From: Dyella sp. AtDHG13
GTDB lineage: Bacteria; Pseudomonadota; Gammaproteobacteria; Xanthomonadales; Rhodanobacteraceae
DNA: 64,000 nt
Direction: 5' to 3'
Assembly (NCBI RefSeq): GCF_003201105.1
Contig: NZ_QICJ01000003.1
Span: 62,001-126,000 of the forward strand
The first letter of the stretch is position 1; every line of letters begins with the position of its first letter. The position numbers and the translations under genes are program-made. Positions 35,422-44,012 of this stretch are shown in pieces. The notes beneath the pieces are model-generated. The model did not search any database and was not told where the DNA came from. It saw only the letters and a list, made by a program, of their open reading frames with translations.

Positions 35422-36753
35422 ATGACCGCTGAGACATCTTCTTCGTACGTGCGTCGCCTCGGCACCTGGGATGCGGCCGCCATCGTGATCGGTGGCGTGA
35501 TTGGTGCCGGCATCTTCCGCAGTGCGTCCACGGTGGCGGAGCGCACGTCGTCAGGGGCGCAGTTGCTCACGCTGTGGGCGGTGGGCGGCCTGCTCACCCT
35601 GGCCGGCGTGCTCTGTTATGCGGAACTCGGCGCGCGCCGGCCGCAGGCGGGCGGCGTCTACATCTATCTGCGCGAGGCGTTTGGCCAGCTGCCGGCCTTC
35701 CTGTTCGGCTGGACCATGGCGCTGATCAACTATCCCGGCAGCGTGGCGGCGGTGGCGACCACGTTCGCGGACTATTTCTGTACGGCGGTGGGCCTGTCGC
35801 CGCTGCTGTGGGTGAAGCCGGTGGCGGCCGGCGCCATCGCCTTTATCGTGGGCGTCAATTTCTTCGGCATCCGCGCCGGCTCGCGCATGCTCAACCTGTT
35901 CACCCTGCTCAAGCTGTCGGCGATCGCGCTGGTGGTGGTGACCGGCGTCGTTCTCGCGCACGGACAGTTCGGCAGCGTGCTGGCCACGGATACGGTGCAT
36001 CACGCCTCGCCGGGGGCTTTCCTTGGCGCCTTGCTGCCAGTGCTCTTTACCTATGGCGGTTTCCATTACCTCAACGACCTTGCCGGCGAAGTGCGCGAGC
36101 CGCAGCGGACGCTGCCGCGTGCGCTGGGCCTGGGGCTCGGCGGCGTGGTGGTTTGCTATGTGCTGGTGAACTTCGCCTACCTCGCGGGTCTCGGCCACGC
36201 GGGGCTGGCCGCCAGCCAGGCGCCGGCGGCCGACCTGATGCGCCACCTGTTCGGCGAAAGCGGAGCCACGCTCATTGCCGTGGGCATTGCCTGCTCCACC
36301 TTTGGCTATTGCAGCATCGCCATTGCCGGTGGCGCGCGCGTGCTGCAGACCATGGGCGCGGACGGCATGCTGTTCCGCGCCGTGGGCCGCATCCACGCCG
36401 GCTCGCACGCGCCGCGCGTGGCGCTGAGCGTGCTGGGCGGCTGGGCCATCGTGCTGGTGATCTCGGGCAGCTTCGGCCAACTGGTCGACTACACCACGGT
36501 AGGCGAGTGGCTGTCGCATGCGTTCGGCATCGCCACGCTGTTCTGGTATCGCCGGCGTTTCCGCAACGAGCCGTCACCGTACCGCGTGCCGTTGTATCCG
36601 GTGTTGCCGCTGTTGTTCGTCTGCACGGTGCTGGGCGTGATCATCGTCACCTCCATCCATTCGCCGGGCGACGCGGGCATGAGTCTCGCGCTCATCGCGG
36701 CAGGCGTGCCGGTGTATTACGCGTGGCGCGCATGGCAGCGGAGGGCGGCATGA
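35422..36753 (+). CDS. APC superfamily amino acid permease
   Basis: A 443-residue inner-membrane carrier with about twelve hydrophobic segments. The first helix has the APC signature AIVIGGVIGAGIFRSASTV, followed by GVLCYAELGARRPQAGGVYIYLREAFG, typical of amino acid/polyamine transporters and exchangers. Substrate unknown. ATG 35422 is chosen because the conserved N-terminus starts there; upstream sequence is Ser/Arg-rich shadow. Confidence 0.87.
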   Translation: MTAETSSSYVRRLGTWDAAAIVIGGVIGAGIFRSASTVAERTSSGAQLLTLWAVGGLLTLAGVLCYAELGARRPQAGGVYIYLREAFGQLPAFLFGWTMALINYPGSVAAVATTFADYFCTAVGLSPLLWVKPVAAGAIAFIVGVNFFGIRAGSRMLNLFTLLKLSAIALVVVTGVVLAHGQFGSVLATDTVHHASPGAFLGALLPVLFTYGGFHYLNDLAGEVREPQRTLPRALGLGLGGVVVCYVLVNFAYLAGLGHAGLAASQAPAADLMRHLFGESGATLIAVGIACSTFGYCSIAIAGGARVLQTMGADGMLFRAVGRIHAGSHAPRVALSVLGGWAIVLVISGSFGQLVDYTTVGEWLSHAFGIATLFWYRRRFRNEPSPYRVPLYPVLPLLFVCTVLGVIIVTSIHSPGDAGMSLALIAAGVPVYYAWRAWQRRAA

Positions 36754-36841
36754 AATTGCGTTCGCGTGCGGCCGCGATCCAGCAAGGCAGCCTTCAGACG
36801 GCGCAGGCATACTGCCGCCACTTCCTTGTGCCGAGCCCCCG

Positions 36842-39061
36842 ATGAAACGGATCGCTCCCCTCGCCGTCGCCTGCCTGCTCGCCCTTGCGGGCTGCCACAA
36901 GGCCAGCGACACCGATCGGGCCGACCTCAGTCATGCGGCCGCCGCGCCTGCCGCGGCGTCTTCCAGCACGGGCCATGCGTCCGCGCCGGCCACGCCGCAG
37001 ACCACGCTCGATCACGTGACGCTCGACGGCAAGCCCGTCACCGTCGACGGCATGTCGCTGCAGCGCTACGTGTTCCAGCCGTCGCCGCAGCCGCAGGTCA
37101 CGGTGATGCTGGACAAGGGCGACTGGTCGAAGGAGGGCTCGCTGCGTGTGGACATGCAGAACGCGATGTCCTGGGCCGTGACGCTTTCCGTGGATATCGA
37201 CGGCGCGAAGCCGGGTGAGCACCTGCACGCCACCGTGGGCATTCCCGCTGGCCCGCCGCAGACCCTGGTGATCCCGCTGCACGCCGCTTCGCCGCGCGCC
37301 ATGGGCATGCAGGCCGGCCCGCCGATGCCTTATGTGTCGGGCGGCAAGCGTCTGTTCGTGGCGACGACGGTGGAAGGCTCGCTCGATCTCGCCCATGTGA
37401 AGTCGGTGCGCCTGAGCATGACCGCGCCGACCGCGCCGCAGACCCTGCTGTTCGGCAAGCTCGACACCTCGCATGGCGACCACGACCTGCGCGATGCCTA
37501 TACCGGCATCGTCGACGCCTGGGGCCAGTACACGCGCGGCCAGTGGCCGGGCAAGGTGGATTCCGACGACGCCCTGCGCGGCCCCCATCCCAAGGCCCGG
37601 CCGAAACCCAAGTCCGGCACCGCTGTCGCGGCGACCGCCGCGCCGACGCAGCCGCCGCCGCACAAGAGCTTCGATCGCTATGGCGGACGCACGGACGTCC
37701 CCGCGTTCAAGGCCACCGGCTGGTTCCGCACCGAACAACGCAACGGCCGCTGGCAGTTCGTGACGCCGGAAGGACATGCGTTCTTCTCGCTGGGCGTGAA
37801 CGTGGTGGACGACGACGGTGGCCGCACCTACATCGAAGGCCGCGAGTTCATGTTCAAGGACCTGCCGCGCGACAGCGGCCGCTGGGCGCCGTTCTACGGC
37901 ACCACCGGCAAGGCCACCGGCGACCAGGCGGCAGCGAACGGCCTGGCCTATCACCAGGGCAAGTGGTTCGACTACTACTCGGCCAACCTGTTCCTGGCCG
38001 ACGGCCGCCATTGGCGGCAGGCGTGGCGCACGCGCACCCTCGAACGCCTCGGCCACTGGGGTTTCAACACGCTGGGCAACTGGAGCGACGATGCGCTGAC
38101 GCAGATGCATCGCATGGCGTATACGCGCTCGGTGAACATCAGCGGCAACTTCGGCAACGTGTCCAGCGGCTACGACTATTGGGGCCGCATGCCCGATCCG
38201 TTCGATCCGCGCTTTGCGCAGGCCGCCGACGCGGCCGCCGCGCAAGCCGCGAAGGAAGTGCGCGACGACCCGTGGATGCTCGGTTATTTCGCGGACAACG
38301 AACTGGCCTGGGCGGGACAAGGCCCGCAAGGACGCTGGGGGCTGGCGCAGGGCACCTTGCGCGGCGAGGCCCGCAGCCCGGCCAAGCAGGCCTTCATCGC
38401 GGCGCTGAAGACGAAGTACGGCACGCCGGCGAAGCTCGCCGCGGCGTGGGGCATCACGCTGGATTCGTGGGACGCCTTGAACGCCACCAACTTCGCCGCG
38501 CCGCCGCCGGATGACGCGCATCCCGCCATCGCCGACGATTACAGCGCCTGGCTGCGCACGTATGCGGATCAGTACTTCCGCACGGTGGCGCAGGCGATCC
38601 ACAAGCACGATCCCCATCACCTGTTCCTGGGCGGCCGCTTCGGCGTGCACACGCCCGAAGCGGTGGCGTCGTGCGCGCAGTTCTGCGACGTGGTGAGCTT
38701 CAGCGGCTATGCGGACGTGCCCGAGCATGCCTTCGACACGGAGGCCTTCGCCAAGCTCGGCAAGCCTGCGCTGATCTCGGAATTCCACTTCGGTTCGGAC
38801 GATCGCGGTCCGTTCGGCAAGGGCGTCGTGCCCGCCTGGAGCGAGGAGCAGCGCGGCGAAGCCTATGCGCACTATGTCGGCGATGCCGTGGCCAATCCGG
38901 ACATCATCGGCGTGCACTGGTTCCAGTACGTCGACCAGCCCGTCACCGGCCGCCTGATCGACGGCGAGAATGCGCATATCGGCCTGGTCGCCATCACCGA
39001 CCGGCCGTTCACGCATTTCGTCGATGCGGTGCGCGCGGCCAACCTCAAGACGGGATATTGA
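36842..39061 (+). CDS. GH50-like (beta-agarase family) glycoside hydrolase lipoprotein
   Basis: A 739-residue lipoprotein (lipobox LAGC, C18). After a low-complexity Ala/Ser segment comes a beta-sandwich-like N-terminal domain (about 60-205), a Pro/Ala linker (about 250-275), and a TIM-barrel domain with GWFRTEQRNGRWQFVTPEGH and FFSLGVN, typical of GH50/beta-agarase-like proteins. Clan A catalytic residues are visible as E487 (YFADNELAW, acid/base) and E647 (ALISEFHFGSDDRG, nucleophile). The glycan may not be agar. It follows the APC permease by 88 bp. Confidence 0.78.
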   Translation: MKRIAPLAVACLLALAGCHKASDTDRADLSHAAAAPAAASSSTGHASAPATPQTTLDHVTLDGKPVTVDGMSLQRYVFQPSPQPQVTVMLDKGDWSKEGSLRVDMQNAMSWAVTLSVDIDGAKPGEHLHATVGIPAGPPQTLVIPLHAASPRAMGMQAGPPMPYVSGGKRLFVATTVEGSLDLAHVKSVRLSMTAPTAPQTLLFGKLDTSHGDHDLRDAYTGIVDAWGQYTRGQWPGKVDSDDALRGPHPKARPKPKSGTAVAATAAPTQPPPHKSFDRYGGRTDVPAFKATGWFRTEQRNGRWQFVTPEGHAFFSLGVNVVDDDGGRTYIEGREFMFKDLPRDSGRWAPFYGTTGKATGDQAAANGLAYHQGKWFDYYSANLFLADGRHWRQAWRTRTLERLGHWGFNTLGNWSDDALTQMHRMAYTRSVNISGNFGNVSSGYDYWGRMPDPFDPRFAQAADAAAAQAAKEVRDDPWMLGYFADNELAWAGQGPQGRWGLAQGTLRGEARSPAKQAFIAALKTKYGTPAKLAAAWGITLDSWDALNATNFAAPPPDDAHPAIADDYSAWLRTYADQYFRTVAQAIHKHDPHHLFLGGRFGVHTPEAVASCAQFCDVVSFSGYADVPEHAFDTEAFAKLGKPALISEFHFGSDDRGPFGKGVVPAWSEEQRGEAYAHYVGDAVANPDIIGVHWFQYVDQPVTGRLIDGENAHIGLVAITDRPFTHFVDAVRAANLKTGY

Positions 39062-39077
39062 TCCCGCCGTCAACGGA

Positions 39078-39485
39078 TCAGGCGAGGCTTCGCACCACGC
39101 CGAAGGCGATGACGGTGATCACCGCCACGGCCATGCAGGCGCTGGCGGGGCGGATGCGGTGCGCATCGATGCGCGGGATCAGCCGCCACAGCGCCACGAC
39201 GCCGATGCACATGCTGAGCACCATCGCGCCGCGCGCCAGCGGCGAGGCGAGCATGGCGGTGTAGGGCGGATGGGTGTTGCCGCTCTGCACGGCGACCGCG
39301 TAACCGATCAGCATGCTCGCCATGCACCACATCAGGCAGGCCAGATAGGTGCGATTGAACACCACCGCGCACCGTTCCGCCCAGCGCAGCACCGACCAGG
39401 CGACGATGGCGACGAACAGCGCGCCGATACTGCTGTAGAGCACCCACCAGAGCAGGATGCTGATAAGGGTGAGCAGGGTGGTCAT
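39078..39485 (-). CDS. Small four-helix membrane protein, unknown
   Basis: A 135-residue, very hydrophobic protein with about four membrane helices (residues 3-25, 45-64, 82-102, 115-133). No family recognised. It converges on the GH50-like gene (16 bp apart), and its upstream side is a large palindrome. Confidence 0.65.
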   Translation of the reverse strand: MTTLLTLISILLWWVLYSSIGALFVAIVAWSVLRWAERCAVVFNRTYLACLMWCMASMLIGYAVAVQSGNTHPPYTAMLASPLARGAMVLSMCIGVVALWRLIPRIDAHRIRPASACMAVAVITVIAFGVVRSLA

Positions 39486-39514
39486 TCCACAAGGTTCCCG
39501 GGTTCTTTATTGCT

Positions 39515-39685
39515 CGTCATTCCGGCGTACCCCGCAAAAGGGGGCAAGGGCCGGAATCCAGTAGCGGTGCCACGCGGTTTTCGCGGTGACCACGACAAAG
39601 CTCGTGTGACGTCACGCGACCACCGACCGTTGTCGCTACTGGATTCCGGCCCTTGCCCCCTTTTGCGGGGTACGCCGGAATGACG
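39515..39685. repeat. Family A palindrome with perfect 52-bp arms
   Basis: Left arm 39515-39566 and right arm 39634-39685 are exact reverse complements over 52 bases, around a 67-bp spacer. The arms start CGTCATTCCGGCGTACCCCG and include AAAAGGGGGCAAGGGCCGG. The ends match family A, but the middle of the arm is longer than in the other copies. It lies between two leftward genes. Confidence 0.95.
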
Positions 39686-39698
39686 GATAGGTGGTGCG

Positions 39699-40166
39699 CT
39701 AAATCCCCACGCGCCGCAGCAGCTTGTCCATCAACCACGCCGGCCCCACCAGCAGATACGCCAGGTCGGTGAGGAAGCTCGGTCGCCGGCCCTCGATGGC
39801 GTGGCCGATAAACTGCCCGACCCAGGCCACCACGAACACGCCGATGGCGGTGAGCAGCAACACGTGCGGCCCCAGCGCGCGATAGGCGAATTCGGTCAAC
39901 AGGCACAGCAGCAACAGCGCGATGAACAACGCGGCGGCAAGCCGGTGCGACTGCTTCCAGTACCAGGCGAACGCCAGCACCAGTGCGCACACCGACCAGA
40001 AGCCGGGGCGGCCGATCGTCGGCGGCACGGGGATGGTCCACATCATGGCGATGGCGCACCACACGATCAGCGGCACGCAGATCCAGTGCAGCAGGCGGTT
40101 GGTCGGGTGCTGGTGGTCGTTGCTGTAACTGTCCAGCCAGCCTTGCATGCCTTGCGTCGATGCCAT
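39699..40166 (-). CDS. Mpo1/DUF962 family membrane protein
   Basis: A 155-residue protein with about four membrane helices. WLDSYSNDHQHPTNRLLHWICVPLIVW, read in parts (SNDHQHPTNR, LLHWICVPL), and VAWVGQFIGHAIEGRRPSF are the His-rich signatures of DUF962, the family of yeast Mpo1, an iron-dependent 2-hydroxy fatty acid dioxygenase. The conserved His are all present. ATG 40166 is preferred on family length; ATG 40208 is an in-frame alternative. It follows purC on the same strand. Confidence 0.85.
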   Translation of the reverse strand: MASTQGMQGWLDSYSNDHQHPTNRLLHWICVPLIVWCAIAMMWTIPVPPTIGRPGFWSVCALVLAFAWYWKQSHRLAAALFIALLLLCLLTEFAYRALGPHVLLLTAIGVFVVAWVGQFIGHAIEGRRPSFLTDLAYLLVGPAWLMDKLLRRVGI

Positions 40167-40235
40167 CGGTGCGCGCCGCCTTTCGCGAAAAGGTTGAGGA
40201 TCAGTCATGCAGCACAGCTGGGCGTGCCGGTGCGC

Positions 40236-41132
40236 TCAGTCCAGCGTGATGTCGGCCAGGCGCTGCAGCGCCTCGGCATACTTGGCGGACGTGGCGGCGA
40301 TCACATCGGCAGGCACGTGCGGGCCGGGCGCCTTCTTGTTCCAGTCCAGCGTCTCCAGGTAGTCGCGCACGAACTGCTTGTCGTAGCTCGGCGGGCTGAT
40401 GCCGACCTGGTAGGAGTCGGCCGGCCAGAAACGCGAGGAGTCCGGCGTGAGCATCTCGTCCATCACGTAGAGCTTGCCGTACTCGTCGGTGCCGAACTCG
40501 AACTTGGTGTCGGCGATGATGATGCCGCGCTCGGCCGCATACGCCGCCGCCCACTTGTAGATGGACAGCGTGGCCTCGCGCACCTGCTCGGCGAGTTCCG
40601 GACCCACGGCGGCCACCACCGCATCGAAGCTCACGTTCTCGTCGTGGTCGCCCACGGCGGCCTTGGTCGACGGCGTGAAGATCGGCTCCGGCAGCTGCTG
40701 CGCCTGCTTCAGGCCGGCCGGCAGCTGGATGCCGCACAGCGCGCCGGTGGCCTGGTAGTCCTTCCAGCCCGAGCCGATGAGGTAGCCGCGCGCGATGGCT
40801 TCCACCGGCACCGGCTTCAGGCGGCGCGTGACCACGGCGCGCTTCTCGTACAGCTTCAGGTCGGTGCCGGCGGGCAGCACGTCGGCCAGCGGCACGTCGA
40901 GCAGGTGGTTGGGCACCAGGTGCGCCGTCTTGGCGAACCAGAAGTTGGAAATCTGCGTGAGCATCTCGCCCTTGCCCGGGATCGGATCGGGCAGCACCAC
41001 GTCGAACGCCGAAAGGCGGTCGCTGGCCACGATCAGCAAGCGATTCTCGGGCAACGCATAGACGTCGCGCACCTTGCCGCGGTGGATCAGGTCCAGGCCC
41101 GGGAGGTTCGATTGCAGCAGGGTAGTGGGCAC
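40236..41132 (-). CDS. purC: Phosphoribosylaminoimidazole-succinocarboxamide synthase
   Basis: A 298-residue SAICAR synthase of the longer, yeast-like type, joining aspartate to CAIR in purine synthesis. Signatures are [29 protein letters not shown] at the start (seen in parts: [18 protein letters not shown]), [18 protein letters not shown], and [10 protein letters not shown] with [15 protein letters not shown] 41132 is chosen because AGGAG lies at good spacing and homologous sequence starts there; upstream frame is Arg/Pro shadow. Confidence 0.95.
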   Translation of the reverse strand: MPTTLLQSNLPGLDLIHRGKVRDVYALPENRLLIVASDRLSAFDVVLPDPIPGKGEMLTQISNFWFAKTAHLVPNHLLDVPLADVLPAGTDLKLYEKRAVVTRRLKPVPVEAIARGYLIGSGWKDYQATGALCGIQLPAGLKQAQQLPEPIFTPSTKAAVGDHDENVSFDAVVAAVGPELAEQVREATLSIYKWAAAYAAERGIIIADTKFEFGTDEYGKLYVMDEMLTPDSSRFWPADSYQVGISPPSYDKQFVRDYLETLDWNKKAPGPHVPADVIAATSAKYAEALQRLADITLD

Positions 41133-41327
41133 GGTCGTTCGCTCCTGGGTGGCCGGCCTGCGGGGCAGGGCGGGAAAACGGGGAAGACGGGCCGGAACGG
41201 GCCGGCGATCAAGCGGACGATTGTAACGGCTGCCACCGGCCCGCGCGGACTTGCTGCGAGAGGGCATGCCCCGGCGGCCATGGCGGCGGCTGCTAGAATC
41301 GGCGCTTTTTGAGCCCGGGTCGTTGTC

Positions 41328-41681
41328 ATGGTCCAGCCGCGCCGCCACACATGGCTAGTCCGCACCCTCGCCACCGCTGTGCTGGCGTGGGGCGCGCTGG
41401 CGCCGGCGCATGCCGCGCCGCCGTCCAAACCCGCACGGCTGGGTCTGTGCGCGGCCTGCCATGGCGAAACCGGCATGGCGCAGATTCCCGGCGCGCCCAA
41501 TCTCGCCGGCCAGAAGCTGGATTACCTGCGCGAGGCGCTCAAGCAATACCGCGATGGCCGCCGCAACGTGCCGTTGATGCGCGCGGCGATCGGCCCCGTG
41601 AGCGACGCCGACCTCGATGAACTGGCGCGCTGGTACAGCGCGCAAACGCTGTCCGTGCCCTCCAACCAAGGCAACCCATGA
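41328..41681 (+). CDS. Class I c-type cytochrome
   Basis: A 117-residue periplasmic cytochrome with a signal peptide (1-30, ending AHAA). The heme motif is CAACH (C41, C44, H45) and the distal ligand is probably M84 in RRNVPLMR. The sequence ([37 protein letters not shown]) resembles single-domain relatives of cytochrome c4/c5 that feed terminal oxidases. A TAGAAT -10-like element is at about 41293. The stop overlaps the djlA start (ATGA). Confidence 0.9.
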   Translation: MVQPRRHTWLVRTLATAVLAWGALAPAHAAPPSKPARLGLCAACHGETGMAQIPGAPNLAGQKLDYLREALKQYRDGRRNVPLMRAAIGPVSDADLDELARWYSAQTLSVPSNQGNP

Positions 41682-42484
41682 ATTTCACCTGGACCATCTG
41701 GCTCGCCCTGCTCGGCCTGATCTTCGGCCACGGCCTGCCCGGCGCCGTGGTGGGCGGCATCTCCGGCTTCATCATCGACAGCCTGCGCCAGGGCCAGCGC
41801 CGCCGCGCCACGCCGGAAGCGGGCGGGTACATCAGCCCGCTGTTCGCCCTGCTGGGCGCAGTGGCGAAATCCGATGGCCGCGTGTCGGAGGCGGAAATCG
41901 CCGTCGCCGAGCGCCTCATGCAGCGCATGGGCCTGGAGCACGATCAGCGCAAGCAGGCCATCACCGCCTTCAACGCGGGCAAGCAGCCGGAATTCAACGT
42001 GACCCCGGCCATCGAGGAACTGCGCCGCTGGGTGGGCCTGCGCCGCGACCACGCCTTCCCCGTGCTGGACGTGGTGATCGAAACCGTGCTGGCCGAAGGC
42101 AACCCACCGCCGGAAAAGATGGCCATCCTGCGCCAGCTCGCCTTCGCGCTGCGCGTGAGCGACATGGAACTGATGGCGCTGATGGCCATGAAGGGCTACG
42201 CCTGGAACGCCACCGGCGGCTCGCGCGGCTATGGTTCGCGCGGCAACGGCGGCTACGTGCCGCCCCAGCGCAACACGCAGGGGCCCGACCCGTACACGGT
42301 GCTGGGCATCGCGCGCGACGTCGACGACCGCGCGGTCAAGCGCGCCTACCGCAAGCTGATTTCCGAACACCATCCCGACCGCCTGGGCGACCTGCCCGAA
42401 GCCATGCGCAAGCAGGCCGAGGCGCGCGCCAGCGAGATCAATGCCGCCTACGAGCGCATCAAGGCCGAGCGCGGGTTCAAATGA
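41678..42484 (+). CDS. djlA: Membrane-anchored DnaJ-like co-chaperone DjlA
   Basis: A 268-residue protein with an N-terminal membrane helix containing Gly residues (about 5-33), a TerB-like domain (about 55-170; [16 protein letters not shown]), a Gly/Ser linker (about 178-200) and a C-terminal J domain (PYTVLGI...[17 protein letters not shown]) with the HPD triplet at 232-234 that stimulates DnaK. This order is diagnostic of DjlA, whose topology places the J domain in the cytoplasm. It overlaps the cytochrome gene by four bases. Confidence 0.93.
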   Translation: MNFTWTIWLALLGLIFGHGLPGAVVGGISGFIIDSLRQGQRRRATPEAGGYISPLFALLGAVAKSDGRVSEAEIAVAERLMQRMGLEHDQRKQAITAFNAGKQPEFNVTPAIEELRRWVGLRRDHAFPVLDVVIETVLAEGNPPPEKMAILRQLAFALRVSDMELMALMAMKGYAWNATGGSRGYGSRGNGGYVPPQRNTQGPDPYTVLGIARDVDDRAVKRAYRKLISEHHPDRLGDLPEAMRKQAEARASEINAAYERIKAERGFK

Positions 42485-42486
42485 GC

Positions 42487-42567
42487 AGGGAATAGGGAAT
42501 CGAGAATGGGGAATAGGGCGAGGTGCTACGCTTTCGCTATTCCCTATTCTCCATTCCCGATTCCCTC
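42487..42567. repeat. Inverted repeat of GGGAATAGGG type filling the djlA-rpe gap
   Basis: Purine-rich left arm (GGGAATAGGGAATCGAGAAT, 42488-42521) pairs imperfectly with the pyrimidine-rich right arm (ATTCCCTATTCTCCATTCCC, 42534-42566). It occupies nearly all of the 88-bp gap and ends six bases before the rpe start, so the right arm sits where the ribosome site should be. Confidence 0.85.
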
Positions 42568-42572
42568 CGCCC

Positions 42573-43253
42573 ATGAGCAAGCAATCCAACGTCATCGCCC
42601 CCTCCATCCTCTCCGCCGACTTCGCGCGCCTGGGCGAGGACACCGCCAAGGCTCTGGCCGCCGGCGCGGACTGGGTGCATTTCGACGTGATGGACAACCA
42701 CTACGTGCCCAACCTCACCATGGGGCCGATGGTGCTCAAGGCATTGCGCGATTACGGCATCACCGCGCCCATCGACGTGCACCTGATGGTGAAGCCGGTG
42801 GACCGCATCGTGCCGGACTTCGCCAAGGCGGGCGCCAGCGTGATCAGCTTTCACCCGGAAGCCAGCGAACATGTGGACCGCACCATCGGCCTGATCAAGG
42901 ATTCGGGCTGCCAGGCCGGCCTGGTGTTCAACCCGGCCACGCCGCTGTCCTGGCTCGACTACGTGATGGACAAGCTGGACCTGATCCTGCTGATGTCGGT
43001 GAACCCGGGCTTCGGCGGGCAGAAGTTCATCCCCTCCGCGCTGGACAAGCTGCGCGAAGTGCGCCGCCGCATCGACGAGAGCGGCCGCCCCATTCGCCTG
43101 GAGATCGACGGCGGCGTCACCGCGGCGAATATCGGCGAGATCTCCGCCGCGGGCGCGGACACCTTCGTGGCGGGCTCCGCCATCTTCAACGCGCCGGACT
43201 ACCAGGCCGTGATCGAGGCCATGCACAAACAGCTGGCCGCGGTGGGCGGCTGA
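42573..43253 (+). CDS. rpe: Ribulose-phosphate 3-epimerase
   Basis: A 226-residue TIM-barrel enzyme interconverting ribulose-5-P and xylulose-5-P. All signatures are present: [33 protein letters not shown] (metal ligands and catalytic Asp), [38 protein letters not shown] and [15 protein letters not shown] 42573 fits the family start, but no purine-rich ribosome site precedes it because the upstream bases belong to a pyrimidine-rich repeat arm. Confidence 0.95.
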   Translation: MSKQSNVIAPSILSADFARLGEDTAKALAAGADWVHFDVMDNHYVPNLTMGPMVLKALRDYGITAPIDVHLMVKPVDRIVPDFAKAGASVISFHPEASEHVDRTIGLIKDSGCQAGLVFNPATPLSWLDYVMDKLDLILLMSVNPGFGGQKFIPSALDKLREVRRRIDESGRPIRLEIDGGVTAANIGEISAAGADTFVAGSAIFNAPDYQAVIEAMHKQLAAVGG

Positions 43254-43269
43254 TCAAACCCGGACAAGA

Positions 43270-43296
43270 AAATCCCGGCGCGCGAGCGCCGGGACA
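43270..43296 (+). terminator. Hairpin after rpe
   Basis: TCCCGGCGC and GCGCCGGGA form a 9-bp stem around GCGA (approx.), followed only by CAAGTTT. A weak terminator or stabilising hairpin. Confidence 0.5.
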
Positions 43297-43445
43297 AGTT
43301 TCGTCGGAACGACGTGTGAGGAGACCACACGACGGCCGGTGATCCACGGCAAGAACCATCGACCGTCAGGAAAACAGACCGAAAAATTACGGAATGGTTC
43401 CCGTTATTGCGTCGTCACCTTGCGATAGCGCTTTGTTAACGCGCA

Positions 43446-43474
43446 AAAAAATCCCCGCCACGAAGGGCGGGGAA
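43446..43474 (-). terminator. Terminator of the two small leftward genes
   Basis: CCCCGCC and GGCGGGG form a 7-bp stem around ACGAAG; on the minus strand the stem is followed by ATTTTTTT. It lies about 30 bases beyond the stop of the 42-residue gene and supports that gene being real. Confidence 0.85.
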
Positions 43475-43505
43475 GGAACGTGCCTGGAGGAATGAAGCGG
43501 TTGTT

Positions 43506-43634
43506 TCAGACGGGCTGCCAGTCGGGGTCGGGTTCATCCGCCCCGGCGGCCGGCACGCTTCCGTGCGCGCCGGCCGCTTCCAAGGCTTCCACGGCGGAAG
43601 AGAGGAAAGGATCGTTCAGGTCGATGTCGTTCAT
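43506..43634 (-). CDS. 42-residue acidic protein, unknown
   Basis: A very small gene: ATG 43634 with a good AGGAG site, 42 residues, strongly acidic, beginning MNDIDLNDPFLSSAVEALEA and ending DEPDPDWQPV. Two Gly/Ala-rich turns separate a short helix from the acidic tail. It lacks a signal peptide or Cys. It is followed by a Rho-independent terminator and preceded, 11 bases away, by another tiny gene. Support comes from ribosome site, terminator and arrangement; no family is recognised. Confidence 0.6.
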   Translation of the reverse strand: MNDIDLNDPFLSSAVEALEAAGAHGSVPAAGADEPDPDWQPV

Positions 43635-43645
43635 GTGCGGTCTCC

Positions 43646-43765
43646 TCAGTGCAGGCTCATGACCAGCCCCAGCAGCAGACCGCCCAGGGCCAGCACCACG
43701 CGCAGGGGCTCGAAGCCGCGCAGTTCGGCATTGGGGTCGACGTTGGGCTGGCCGGTGGGACGCAT
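43646..43765 (-). CDS. 39-residue single-pass membrane peptide, unknown
   Basis: A 39-residue protein with a polar N-terminal half (MRPTGQPNVDPNAELRGFEP) and one membrane helix (LRVVLALGGLLLGLVMSLH) reaching the C-terminus, suggesting a tail-anchored small membrane protein. AGGAAA precedes ATG 43765; an in-frame ATG ten codons earlier is possible. It is paired with the 42-residue acidic gene and divergent from the PdsR-like regulator across 247 bp. Confidence 0.55.
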   Translation of the reverse strand: MRPTGQPNVDPNAELRGFEPLRVVLALGGLLLGLVMSLH

Positions 43766-44012
43766 GGACGAAGTTTCCTGATTGGACCGCTCCATTGGGC
43801 GACGCCCGGCGGGCAGGGTGCCGGGCCCGAATGTGGCAAAACGCGGGCAAGATCGGCCCGTCCACGGGCGGGCGGCCAGGCCTGTGAACCATGCACGTCC
43901 GGGTGTGGCGCCGCGCCGATCCGGCATGGCGAAACGCGGGCAGTGCGCGCGGACGGCTTGCGCCGCGTGGGCTCAGGCTGCACGCTGCGCCGTCGCCAAC
44001 TCGGAGTGAACC
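43766..44012. promoter_or_regulatory. Divergent promoter region with a 16-bp direct repeat
   Basis: TGGCAAAACGCGGGCA (43834-43849) and TGGCGAAACGCGGGCA (43927-43942) differ at one base and are 93 bp apart. They lie between the two small leftward genes and the rightward response regulator and could be sites for that regulator. No other known motif was found. Confidence 0.4.

Noticed and set aside
36794-39073. 759-codon open frame antisense to the GH50-like gene
   Set aside because: Arg/Gly/His-rich shadow; the plus strand has a lipobox and catalytic motifs.
39515-39685. Insertion sequence ends
   Set aside because: The arms enclose only 67 bp with no transposase and no flanking duplication.
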